Positions 42,057-50,549 of a stretch of DNA of 64,000 nucleotides are shown here, in pieces. The notes beneath the pieces were generated by a model. The model was not told the origin of the DNA and made no database searches. It saw nothing but the letters and a program-made list of their open reading frames with translations. The stretch spans positions 124,001-188,000 of the forward strand of contig FXYJ02000006.1 in assembly GCA_900184925.1 (NCBI GenBank), given 5' to 3'. The stretch comes from Ruminococcaceae bacterium HV4-5-B5C. Its GTDB lineage: Bacteria; Bacillota; Clostridia; Oscillospirales; Acutalibacteraceae. Both the position numbers and the translations under genes were made by a program. Position 1 is the stretch's first letter. Each line of letters starts with the position of its first letter.

Positions 42057-44708
42057 ATGAGTACGGCAACAACATCGGCCTCTTCAGCAATCCCCTCGTT
42101 TTACACTATGGATGGAACAACGAGGATGAACGGTTCGGAGTTTGCTTCCGGACTCGACACTCAGAACCTGATTAAGGCTCTGACTGCACAAACCTCGGCA
42201 AAAATAGACAGACAAAAGCAACTGCAGCAGAAAGCCCAGTGGAAGCAGACAATGTTCCACTCGGTTGAAGATCTGCTCCAGAGTCTTTCCGACAATTATC
42301 TTTCGTATTCAACGAATTCACCGACGAACCTCATGAGCCGCTCTTTTTTCAGTTCGGAGCAGCTGGTCAGTTCCGCCGCCAATATCGTGACGGCGACGGG
42401 TTCCGCTTCGGATGCGGGGAACGTTGTGATCAACAATATTACGCAGATTGCTTCCGCTGCGCTCTATACCGGTTCCGACGTGTCTGTGACGAACGCCCAT
42501 ACAACAGAAGCGCTCGGCAGCACGGTTTCGGGTTCCTCTTATTTCACCCTGACGACAGGCGGCATGAACTACACGGTTAAACTTGGCGAAGGAACAGACA
42601 TCACGGCCAACGGAGACGGCACCCTTTCCAGCGACAGCGTCAAGAGCATTGCCGACAAATACAACACAACTCTGAAAACGATCAAGCTTGCTGACGGGTC
42701 GGCTTTGTCCGACAAGGTTTCCTTTTCGGAAGACTCCGGCGTTCTTAAAATGACTTCGTCCGATTCGAGTGTTACCATTACCGGCGCTTCACAGAATTTC
42801 ATCGACGGCTTCGGAATGACGGCTGCTCACGACGAAAAGGGAAATGTTACCTCCTATACACTTGGAACCGGCGCCGCAACAAATTCGATTGCTTCTCTTT
42901 CCTCTCAGCTTGCGGGCACGACGCTTACCATGCAGCTTGACGGGGTCTCAAAGACAATTTCTTTCAATCAGAGCGAAAGTTCGCAGTACAAGGACGCCGA
43001 CTCACTGCAGTCTTATCTTCAGACCAAACTGAACAGTGCGTACGGAAACGGAAAAATCATTGTAGACAACGATGGAGGAAAGCTGTCTTTTACAACGCAG
43101 GACAGTACCTCCATCCTGATGTTTGCGGCCTCTTCGGATTCAGGAACCCTCGGCACGGACGGTCTGCTTCATATTCGCTCCGGGGAAACGAACCGTTTGG
43201 AGCTTGACAAGACGCTCAATGAGCTTGCAGGTGAACTGCAGACGCCGCTTTCTTCGCAGGGAACCGACTCCGACGGGCAACCGCTCTATTCCTTTACGAT
43301 CAACGGAAAGGAATTCACCTTTAACGGCAGCACCGAACTGAATACGGTGCTCAATACAGTCAACAACGACCAGACGGCGGGTGTGACGATCAGCTATTCC
43401 CAGACGCTGAATCAGTTCCGGATTGTTTCGGACTCAACCGGCGAGCAGGGAAGAATTGATATTTACGACAATGCCGGAGGCGGGAATCTGGCGGCGGCTC
43501 TTTTCCGCGGCAACACCGATGTCAACACCGCTGCAGTCGCCCAGGCCGACTACACGGACGCAGGGAAAACCGCCTCCTACTCAGTCTACCTCGGCGGCGG
43601 TACGACGCCCGTTACGCTGAACGTGGCCGGGAATGCGGCGAACCAGACGATGGCCGATTTCGCAAAATCGGTGCAGGATGCTGTCAACAGCACGAGCCTG
43701 AACGGAAAAGTGACCGTGGGAATTTCCTCCGATGGAACAAGCCTTGCGTTCAGCGCTACGGACGGTTCTTCACTGAAAATCGCCTCATCCTCCGCCGGAG
43801 ATCTCCTCGGCATCGGGACGGACGGAAAAACGGCAGCGTCCGTTGCGGCCGGCAAAAACTGTAAGATGAATGTGACCCTTGGCGGCAATACGATGGATAT
43901 TGAGCGCGGGTCCAATTCTTTCACGCTTGACGGCGTTACGCTGGGAGTTGCCGCAACAACGGACAGCAAGGTCACCTTTTCGGGCGCCGACAATACGGAT
44001 GACCTTTACAAAAAGATTTCCGACTTCGTTGACGCATACAACAAGATTATTGACCTTGTAAACACCGACGTCACACAGATGCCGGCTTCCCAGAGCACAA
44101 GCAACGGCGGCGGAACGACGTACGATCCGCTGACCGACGACCAGAAAAAGACCATGACGGACACGGAGATTTCGGAATGGAACACAAAGGCGCAGCAGGG
44201 CCTCCTGTTTTCCGACCCGCAGCTCAGCGCGTTGCAGACGGATATCCGCCAGGCGATGGAAGACTCCGTTGCATCGGTCGGTATGTCTCTTGCAGATGTC
44301 GGCATATCCACACAGATGTACGACTATACGTCGGGCGGCAAGCTCGTGATCCAGACGGACAAGCTGAAAAGCGCAATCAAGGATCACCCGGACCAGCTGC
44401 AGCAGCTTTTTACCAATTCGGACGGCATTGCCCCCAGGCTGAACAACGTCATTACCAAAAACATCGGCACCTTCGGCAATTCCGGGACGTTGGTGGATGT
44501 TGCGGGAAGCAGCACACTCATCGGTGCCGACGACAGTCAGCTTGCCCATGAGATTAACAGCTATTCTGACAATATCAAAGATTTGCAGGATCGGCTGAAA
44601 ACGGAGCAGAGTACCCTGCAGGCGAAGTTTACAACGATGGAAACCATTATCTCGAGACTTTCTGACCAGTACCAGTCCATTTCCAACATGGGTATGGGTG
44701 GTTCCTGA
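42057..44708 (+). CDS. fliD: Flagellar filament cap protein FliD, unusually large
   Basis: An 883-residue FliD (hook-associated protein 2), which caps the growing filament and helps flagellin fold. The FliD_N domain (~20-125) begins FASGLDTQNLIKAL and the FliD_C domain (~600-875) includes FVDAYNKIIDLVN and the end LSDQYQSISNMG. Typical FliDs are about 450-650 residues. The extra length is in the Ser/Thr/Gly-rich central region (~125-600), which forms the exposed head. No cleavable signal is present, as expected for a type III export substrate. A perfect sigma-D promoter drives it, with fliS downstream. Confidence 0.94.
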   Translation: MSTATTSASSAIPSFYTMDGTTRMNGSEFASGLDTQNLIKALTAQTSAKIDRQKQLQQKAQWKQTMFHSVEDLLQSLSDNYLSYSTNSPTNLMSRSFFSSEQLVSSAANIVTATGSASDAGNVVINNITQIASAALYTGSDVSVTNAHTTEALGSTVSGSSYFTLTTGGMNYTVKLGEGTDITANGDGTLSSDSVKSIADKYNTTLKTIKLADGSALSDKVSFSEDSGVLKMTSSDSSVTITGASQNFIDGFGMTAAHDEKGNVTSYTLGTGAATNSIASLSSQLAGTTLTMQLDGVSKTISFNQSESSQYKDADSLQSYLQTKLNSAYGNGKIIVDNDGGKLSFTTQDSTSILMFAASSDSGTLGTDGLLHIRSGETNRLELDKTLNELAGELQTPLSSQGTDSDGQPLYSFTINGKEFTFNGSTELNTVLNTVNNDQTAGVTISYSQTLNQFRIVSDSTGEQGRIDIYDNAGGGNLAAALFRGNTDVNTAAVAQADYTDAGKTASYSVYLGGGTTPVTLNVAGNAANQTMADFAKSVQDAVNSTSLNGKVTVGISSDGTSLAFSATDGSSLKIASSSAGDLLGIGTDGKTAASVAAGKNCKMNVTLGGNTMDIERGSNSFTLDGVTLGVAATTDSKVTFSGADNTDDLYKKISDFVDAYNKIIDLVNTDVTQMPASQSTSNGGGTTYDPLTDDQKKTMTDTEISEWNTKAQQGLLFSDPQLSALQTDIRQAMEDSVASVGMSLADVGISTQMYDYTSGGKLVIQTDKLKSAIKDHPDQLQQLFTNSDGIAPRLNNVITKNIGTFGNSGTLVDVAGSSTLIGADDSQLAHEINSYSDNIKDLQDRLKTEQSTLQAKFTTMETIISRLSDQYQSISNMGMGGS

Positions 44709-44750
44709 CAGACCTTATTCCGATAAAACGACCGACCGGAGGTACAAGTT

Positions 44751-45161
44751 ATGTACGGGAACGGCAGCCTGATTGAGAAATATCAGGAGCAGGCAATCGC
44801 GACCATGTCGCGCGGAGAACTGATTGTCACGCTGTACGACGAGACGATTAAAAACCTGAAATATGCGTCTGTCCTTTTCGGGCAGGAGAACCCGGATGCC
44901 GCACGGAAGTGCACCCAAAAGTGCCGGAACATTCTGAATTATCTCATTGTGGTTCTGGACGGCAAATATGATCTTGCCGAACGGCTCAGGACGATGTATT
45001 CCTACATGCTCGGCCAGATTGTAATTGCCGAGGCAACGGGAGAAACGTCGCGCCTCGATGCAATTGTTCCCCAGCTGGAAGAACTGCGCGGTGCATGGAG
45101 CGAAGCGGAGAAAAGCCTGCGCACACAGGGTGGCGCTGTTTCGCAGGGGCTGAAGCCGTGA
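44751..45161 (+). CDS. fliS: Flagellar export chaperone FliS
   Basis: A 136-residue helical chaperone that holds flagellin in the cytoplasm before export. Typical motifs are YQEQAIATMSRGELIVTLYD near the N-terminus and LNYLIVVLDGKYDLAERL in the middle. GGAGG lies nine bases before the ATG. It is 42 bp after fliD and overlaps the next small gene (GTGA). The flagellin gene itself is not in the window. Confidence 0.93.
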   Translation: MYGNGSLIEKYQEQAIATMSRGELIVTLYDETIKNLKYASVLFGQENPDAARKCTQKCRNILNYLIVVLDGKYDLAERLRTMYSYMLGQIVIAEATGETSRLDAIVPQLEELRGAWSEAEKSLRTQGGAVSQGLKP

Positions 45162-45625
45162 CCGAAAAGAAAAAGAGTCCGGAGGATTTCTTTCCGGAAT
45201 GCATGAGGCAGCAGACAATCCTGCTGACGGGTATCCTCGACGTGACGAAACAGATCGAGGTCCAGAGCCGCGAGCAGCGGGTGGATCTCCGCGTGCTTGC
45301 GGAGGAACGGCAGGTTTATATTGACCGGCTGAAAAAATGCCGGGCCATGATCGATACCGTTTTGCGGGATCTCCCCGAGGATCGGAGGGAAAGGCGCAAA
45401 AAAATAATCTCCGGCCGTTTGCCCGAAGAAGAGTGCACGGCGGAAGAAAAAGAGATGCTTGCACTGGGCAAAAAAAGCGCCGCCGCCCTGCGTGACACGC
45501 TTGCGCTTGACCGGGAGGCGCGTGCGCGCCTGACTGAGGAGTGCAGCAATATCCAGAAGCGGCTGCGCGCCGCGCGTGCGCATGGGAGGCAAAAAGCAAT
45601 TCCCGGGGCAGTTAAAGGGTTTTAA
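45158..45625 (+). CDS. Small coiled-coil protein downstream of fliS, possible FliT-like chaperone
   Basis: A 155-residue charged, helical protein with no recognised domain. It is rich in Arg, Glu and Leu (EERQVYIDRLKKCRAM; REARARLTEECSNIQKRL), consistent with coiled coils. Start is GTG 45158, overlapping the fliS stop, so it is translationally coupled. The position after fliS is where fliT (the FliD chaperone) or flgN-like genes often lie; the functional guess rests on that alone. Its 3' end overlaps the convergent cheD by 14 bp. Confidence 0.7.
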   Translation: MTEKKKSPEDFFPECMRQQTILLTGILDVTKQIEVQSREQRVDLRVLAEERQVYIDRLKKCRAMIDTVLRDLPEDRRERRKKIISGRLPEEECTAEEKEMLALGKKSAAALRDTLALDREARARLTEECSNIQKRLRAARAHGRQKAIPGAVKGF

Positions 45626-46097
45626 CGCCCTTGGCGCACGACTTTACGACCATTTCGCCGTTTTCCGTATAAAAGTAAACAGTTCTGCCGTAATTCAGGC
45701 CCGTATCTTCCGCAATGATACGGACCTGAAGCTTTTGCAGGGCGTTTTTCACCGCTTCCACGTTTCGCGCGCCGATGTTGCCGAAGGCACTGTCGTCGGC
45801 AACGTTGAACATCTTGGCGCCGCCCGCGATTTTTGCCGTGATGCGGCTGCGCAGACACCCCATGCGTTCCATGGTACTCACCATTTCGGGGATGCAGGTG
45901 TCGGCATAGCGGTTGAGCTTTTCGTTCGGGTTTTCTCTGGGAAAAGTCGGCAGCAGGATATGGCCGAGAGCGCCGATTTTGCAGACCGGGTCATAAAGGC
46001 AGATGCCGACGCAGGAACCGAGCGCATAGGTGACAAAAGCCGAGGGGGGCTGCGAGACCTGCATCTCCGCGATGCCGATGGTAATCAGACTGCTCAT
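45612..46097 (-). CDS. cheD: Chemoreceptor glutamine deamidase CheD
   Basis: A 161-residue CheD that deamidates receptor glutamines and binds CheC. The active-site residues align with the known Thr-Cys-His set: T23, C29 (ALGSCVG) and H46 (ALGHILLP). It overlaps the preceding cheC by four bases (ATGA), so the two partners are made together. It is the last gene of the long minus-strand operon and overlaps the convergent plus-strand ORF. No terminator is visible between them. Confidence 0.94.
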   Translation of the reverse strand: MSSLITIGIAEMQVSQPPSAFVTYALGSCVGICLYDPVCKIGALGHILLPTFPRENPNEKLNRYADTCIPEMVSTMERMGCLRSRITAKIAGGAKMFNVADDSAFGNIGARNVEAVKNALQKLQVRIIAEDTGLNYGRTVYFYTENGEMVVKSCAKGVKTL

Positions 46098-46717
46098 AGC
46101 GTTATCCCCAGCCCGTTCATCAGAGTATCAAGAGAGTCAATGGTTGGGATAAGCATCATGTTGGCCGTGATGATGCCTTCTTCATTCCTGAAATCATCTT
46201 CCACAAAGATGATCTTGTCCGAGACGGAGCCCATTTCCGCAGCGGGAACCGTGAGCAGGGAACCGATCATGTCGGCGGTGACTGCCGGAACGGAAATCCC
46301 GATGTTGAGGCCTGCGAGGGAAGAGATGGCGGAAACATAGGCGCCGATCATGATGTTGCCGATCTCGGAGAGGGCCGAGCTCTGCATTTCAGTCAGATTC
46401 ATACAGTCGACCGGTTCATCACCGAGGAGAAAATGAAGCAGGTTTGCGGTGAACTGCTGGCCGACCACGAACATCATGATTCCGTGGATATCCCCAAGCA
46501 CTTCGACCAGAATGGCCACCATCGGTGTTTCGGGGCCTCCCATTGCCTTGTCGACGTCGCCGATGTCCATAATACGGACAACGGGCGTTTTCATATCGAC
46601 CTGTCTGTCGAGAAGCTTCGCGAGGGATGTGGCCGCATTGCCTGCGCCGATGTTTCCAATTTCCCGCAGAACGTCAATATGCATGTCGCTCAGCTGGCTA
46701 AAATCTTTGATTGGCAT
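46094..46717 (-). CDS. cheC: CheY-P phosphatase CheC
   Basis: A 207-residue CheC that dephosphorylates CheY-P and is boosted by CheD. Both pseudo-symmetric active sites are present: E19-I-G-N22 (REIGNIGAGNA) and a second SEIGNIMIGAYVSAI around residue 118. GAGGTG precedes the ATG. It lies between fapA and cheD. FliY in the same cluster supplies a second phosphatase of the same fold. Confidence 0.95.
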   Translation of the reverse strand: MPIKDFSQLSDMHIDVLREIGNIGAGNAATSLAKLLDRQVDMKTPVVRIMDIGDVDKAMGGPETPMVAILVEVLGDIHGIMMFVVGQQFTANLLHFLLGDEPVDCMNLTEMQSSALSEIGNIMIGAYVSAISSLAGLNIGISVPAVTADMIGSLLTVPAAEMGSVSDKIIFVEDDFRNEEGIITANMMLIPTIDSLDTLMNGLGITL

Positions 46718-46745
46718 TTAATACACCTCAATATTGCCCCAGGGC

Positions 46746-48233
46746 TCAGAAGTCCTTTGCGTCGGAGGGAAGAGTGGGACCCGAGACGATTTGGCTGTCT
46801 TTGATATAAAATTTCATGCTGCTGGTATCAGTGCTGAGATACTGGCTGACGGAACCGATCGTGATCTTTGTTCCGGCGTAAAAAAGCCGGATGGCGGCGA
46901 TATTGAATTCAATCAGAGGGACGGAAGGAAGATTCTCCAGCTCCTCGATGCGGTGGGAGTATTCCGTGACGCTGTTTTCCGATTTCCGCTGATTCTGGAT
47001 CAGCGAATCCATCAGGGCCTGCGTCTTGGGGCTTGGCCCGCGCAGCCCCAGCGTACCGGAGAGAAGCTTGATCTGTTTCGTGATATCCGCCTGAATACGG
47101 AGTTCGGCCTCGGTCTTCTCCTTGAGGGCCGCAATCTCCCCGGCTCTCGCGGCGCTGCCTGCCAGGGCGCTTTTCAGGTCGGGCGAATTCAGGATGAGCT
47201 CGGTCTGCGCGTTGTTGGGCGTGCCTGCCGTCTTGACAAAGATGCGGTGCCCCGCAGAGCACCTGCCCCCCATGATGGAGGAGTTCGGTCCGCGCATGAC
47301 GACACTGCCGCCCGCATCGATGTTGCTGTTCATGATGGTGTCGGCATAAACGTCGCACCCGCAGCGAACCTGGGCGCTCTGAAAATAATGCGCAGTGATG
47401 TTCCCGTCCGCGGTCAGTTTTCCGCCGCGCATGCCGTTCACACCGCTGGAGACGGTGATGTTTCCGCCGGCCTTCAGCGTAGCGCCGATGACCATGCCGT
47501 GCACGGTGATGTCGCCGCCTGCTATGACCGCGTAGCCCTCAAGAACATCTCCCTGCACAATGACGGTGCCGGTAAAGACGATGTTCCCCGAAGAGCCGTC
47601 CACATTTCCCCGGACGTAAAACGTCTCGTCAATATTCAGAATGCCTTTGTGGAACTCAATGCAGCCGTCAATGGAAGCCGTCAACTGCATCCGGTCTTCG
47701 GATGCGGTGATGTTGTGCCCCGATGGGAGAGAGGGAAGCCGCGACTTTTTGTGCGGAAGAGCCTTCCCGGTCACATCGCTGCCGTCCGCACCGGGTTTTG
47801 GGGGAACGATGCGGCAGAGCACATCACCTTTTTTTACGTTCTGCACAAGGCCGAGGCTGCCGAAGTCGACGGTACCGTCTTCCCGCTGCTTTGGGGCGCA
47901 GGTTCCGTCCGTACGGAAGAGGTACTCGATCTTCGCCGTCTCTTCATCCCGGGGGGCTGTGCCGTGCGCGCACAGAGTCTCCCGCGTGGGGGATGCGCAG
48001 AATGTCGCGATCGCTTCGGGGAGCAGACCGAAGACGACTCCGTTTGCGGCGAGAGCCTGCTTTACGGAGTCTTCTGGAATCTTTTGCCCGAGCGGCACGT
48101 TTTTTGCGGAGAGATAAGCTTCCTGCCCGTCCTTAGAAATGCGGACGACGAGCTCCGGGAGTTCTGTGCCGGAGGGGGAAGGGGAACTGCCGGAGTTGGG
48201 GGCCGCAGTTTGTCCGTATTCACGAGATTCCAT
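46746..48233 (-). CDS. FapA (DUF342) family protein
   Basis: A 495-residue cytoplasmic protein of the FapA/DUF342 family. The N-terminal part (~25-190) carries the family's charged FapA region. The middle (~200-340) forms a right-handed parallel beta-helix-like run (VRGNVDGSSGNIVFTGTVIVQGDV; GGDITVHGMVIGA; GGNITVSSGVNGM), and the C-terminus (~350-430) is coiled coil. In other Firmicutes such genes lie in fla/che operons; Vibrio FapA affects flagellar assembly. The molecular role is not established. AAAGGAAG precedes the ATG. Confidence 0.82.
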   Translation of the reverse strand: MESREYGQTAAPNSGSSPSPSGTELPELVVRISKDGQEAYLSAKNVPLGQKIPEDSVKQALAANGVVFGLLPEAIATFCASPTRETLCAHGTAPRDEETAKIEYLFRTDGTCAPKQREDGTVDFGSLGLVQNVKKGDVLCRIVPPKPGADGSDVTGKALPHKKSRLPSLPSGHNITASEDRMQLTASIDGCIEFHKGILNIDETFYVRGNVDGSSGNIVFTGTVIVQGDVLEGYAVIAGGDITVHGMVIGATLKAGGNITVSSGVNGMRGGKLTADGNITAHYFQSAQVRCGCDVYADTIMNSNIDAGGSVVMRGPNSSIMGGRCSAGHRIFVKTAGTPNNAQTELILNSPDLKSALAGSAARAGEIAALKEKTEAELRIQADITKQIKLLSGTLGLRGPSPKTQALMDSLIQNQRKSENSVTEYSHRIEELENLPSVPLIEFNIAAIRLFYAGTKITIGSVSQYLSTDTSSMKFYIKDSQIVSGPTLPSDAKDF

Positions 48234-48255
48234 GAATAACGCTTCCTTTGTTCCG

Positions 48256-48960
48256 TCAGCGCAGATTATTCACAGTTTGCATCACTTCATCTGTCATGAC
48301 GGCCATTTTCGCGTCGAGCTGATAGGCGCGTTCCTGAAGAATCATGTTGGAGAATTCTGTTGCCATGTCGGCGGACGATGATTCAAGATAACCCTGTCTG
48401 ACGTCTGCGCCCGTTACGCGGACGGCCTGACCGGACCCTTCGGTCGCCTCGAAGCCGCCGCCGACTTTCTGCAGACCGTCGAGGTTGCGGAATGTAAAGA
48501 CACCGAGGTCCTGCTTCTGCCCTGCGTCCGCTACGGCGATCGGGTTTCCGTCACCGCCGAGCACTTCGTTCCCGGCGGAATCGGAAAGGTAAAACTTGCC
48601 GTCGGCGTGCTGAGAAAGCTTGAAGCTGCCGCTGCGCGTATAAAACGTGCGTCCGTCCGGCGTGCGCAGCGCAAAAAAGGTGCGCGCGTCCGTCATGGCG
48701 TAGTCCTGCGGCTGACCCGTCTGGTCAAGGCCGGAAGAAGAAAACAGCGTGTCGGTTTTGTCGATTTTGCTGCCGTGGCCGACCTTCAGGCCGGGGTTTT
48801 CCTCCGGGCTTTTGACCTGGGTATAGAGGAGATCCGCAAACGACGTCGAGTCGGCCTTGTACCCTTCGGTGGAAAGGTTGGCGATATTGTTGGCGGTTAC
48901 GCCGAGCGCTTTCTGCGCCCAGATCATGCCCGTGGCCGCTGTGTGAAATCCTGTGGTCAT
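48256..48960 (-). CDS. flhP: Flagellar rod protein FlhP/FlgG-type
   Basis: A 234-residue rod protein of the FlgG family. N-terminal signature: AQKALGVTANNIANLSTEGYKA; C-terminal signature: MATEFSNMILQERAYQLDAKM, the segment that forms the rod's inner coiled coils. It is exported without a cleaved signal. AAGGGGAG precedes the ATG. It is paired with a second rod gene 26 bp upstream, matching flhO-flhP of B. subtilis; which one equals FlgF and which FlgG is not certain. Confidence 0.87.
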   Translation of the reverse strand: MTTGFHTAATGMIWAQKALGVTANNIANLSTEGYKADSTSFADLLYTQVKSPEENPGLKVGHGSKIDKTDTLFSSSGLDQTGQPQDYAMTDARTFFALRTPDGRTFYTRSGSFKLSQHADGKFYLSDSAGNEVLGGDGNPIAVADAGQKQDLGVFTFRNLDGLQKVGGGFEATEGSGQAVRVTGADVRQGYLESSSADMATEFSNMILQERAYQLDAKMAVMTDEVMQTVNNLR

Positions 48961-48986
48961 AGTTCAAACTCCCCTTTCAATGCCGA

Positions 48987-49718
48987 TCAGATACGGCCGA
49001 TATCCGTGGCCTTGTCGAGAATCGTGTCATAGATTTTCAGAGCCTGCGAGCAGGACTGGAGGCCGCGCTGTGCTTCGATGCCGCGGGTCAGCTCCGTGGC
49101 CATGTCGGCGTTGGAACCCTCCAGCGACTTCCAGACGATCTGCGGTTGCTGAACTGCCTGTGCCCCGGCCCCCGTGTAGAAGCCTTCGTCCGCTACGCCG
49201 AGAGCCGCGTTGCCGGGGAACCGGAAAACGCCGAGACTTCCCGCAGCTACTCCGTCTGCGGTAAGATTGCCGTTCTCGTCGCTTGCTACGTTGTCCGTGC
49301 CGAGGAAAATCGGCCTGCCGTCTTTTCCAAGGACGCGGCCCACGCCGTCGAGGGAAAGGTATCCGTCGGTGTCGAGGTTAAAGCTGCCGTTCCGGGTGTA
49401 GACCACGCCGCCTGCCGTCTGCACGCCGAAGAAACCGTCGCCGGAAATCGCAAAATCCATCGCGCGCCCCGTTGAATTGAGCGGACCTTGCGTGAAGTCG
49501 GTGACGGCTGCGTCGACTGTTGTGCCGAGGGAAAGTGAACCGATCGGAGAGGACTGCCCGTCGGACCGGTCGGCAACCATCTCGCCGAAGGTTTTTGCCA
49601 CAATGCGCTGCGACTTGAACCCGTTGGTATTCGAGTTTGCCATATTATTGCTCACTGTGTTGAGAATCCGGTTCTGCGTCAGCATGCCGGAAGTAAGCGT
49701 GTAAAAACCTCTGACCAT
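48987..49718 (-). CDS. flhO: Flagellar rod protein FlhO/FlgF-type
   Basis: A 243-residue rod protein. N-terminal signature: NRILNTVSNNMANSNTNGFKSQ; central DFAISGDGFFGVQT; C-terminal DMATELTRGIEAQRGLQ. AAAAAGGACGG precedes the ATG. It follows sigD by 22 bp, so rod completion genes are read after the sigma factor in the same transcript. Confidence 0.87.
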   Translation of the reverse strand: MVRGFYTLTSGMLTQNRILNTVSNNMANSNTNGFKSQRIVAKTFGEMVADRSDGQSSPIGSLSLGTTVDAAVTDFTQGPLNSTGRAMDFAISGDGFFGVQTAGGVVYTRNGSFNLDTDGYLSLDGVGRVLGKDGRPIFLGTDNVASDENGNLTADGVAAGSLGVFRFPGNAALGVADEGFYTGAGAQAVQQPQIVWKSLEGSNADMATELTRGIEAQRGLQSCSQALKIYDTILDKATDIGRI

Positions 49719-49740
49719 AAAAACACCGTCCTTTTTCCTT

Positions 49741-50511
49741 CTATTCTTTCAGGTAGGTTCCGACCCTGGTTTTCAGCTTTCTGAGAGCACTGGAGTGGAT
49801 CTGGGAGACGCGGGAATCGCTGATGCCGAGAATCTGGGAGATTTCCCGGATTTTCAGCTCTTCCTTGTAATAAAGTGAAATTACAATCTTTTCTTTTTCG
49901 TCAAGACAGGCGATGTTTTCCCGGAGCACGGTTTTGAGCTCTTTTTCCGCAATCGCCTGCTCCGGCCCCGGGGAATCCCCACTCATGCGGAGTGTGAGGT
50001 TTTCGGAGCCTTTCTCGTAGATCAGCTCTTCAAACGACAGCATGTTCATGGAGCATGTTTCGGCGAGCATTTTGCCGTACTCTTCGGGGCTTACGTTCAG
50101 GTACTGCGCAAGCTCGGCGTCGGTCGGTTCGCGGCCGAGGTCGCGGCAGAGCACTTCGTCCGCCTCACTGAGCTGCTTCGCGAGCTTTTTCAGGCGGCGG
50201 GGGAAGCAGTCCTGCCGTCTGATATAATCAATCATCGCACCGCGGATGCGGATGGACGCGTAGGTTTCAAACTTTACGTTTTTGGAAAGGTCGAACTTTT
50301 GAACGGAATCCATCAGGGCGATGAGGCCCTCGCTTACAAGGTCCTCCGTTTCGCTGAAGTACTCGTAATGGCCCACGATTTTCCGAGCGATGCACCGCAC
50401 AAGGTAGCTGTATTGGCGGATCAGGCAGTCCCTGAGGTCAGGGCGCCTTGTTGTGCTGTAGCGCAGCCACAGCTCCTGTATCTGAATTTCCTTTTCTGCG
50501 GTTTTCGTCAT
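49741..50511 (-). CDS. sigD: Flagellar sigma factor SigD/FliA
   Basis: A 256-residue sigma-28-family factor. Region 2 contains LVSEGLIALMDSVQKFDLSKNVKFETYASIRIRGAMIDYIRR split over residues ~57-98. Region 3 follows, and region 4 ends with the helix-turn-helix EISQILGISDSRVSQIHSSAL (~220-240). AAAGGAGC precedes the ATG. Its target sites (TAAA-N15-GCCGATAT type) occur upstream of fliD, cheW and cheA in this window. An anti-sigma FlgM is not in the window. Confidence 0.96.
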   Translation of the reverse strand: MTKTAEKEIQIQELWLRYSTTRRPDLRDCLIRQYSYLVRCIARKIVGHYEYFSETEDLVSEGLIALMDSVQKFDLSKNVKFETYASIRIRGAMIDYIRRQDCFPRRLKKLAKQLSEADEVLCRDLGREPTDAELAQYLNVSPEEYGKMLAETCSMNMLSFEELIYEKGSENLTLRMSGDSPGPEQAIAEKELKTVLRENIACLDEKEKIVISLYYKEELKIREISQILGISDSRVSQIHSSALRKLKTRVGTYLKE

Positions 50512-50549
50512 CCGGCGCGCTCCTTTCCGATTTGTTCAGGCCGCCTCCG

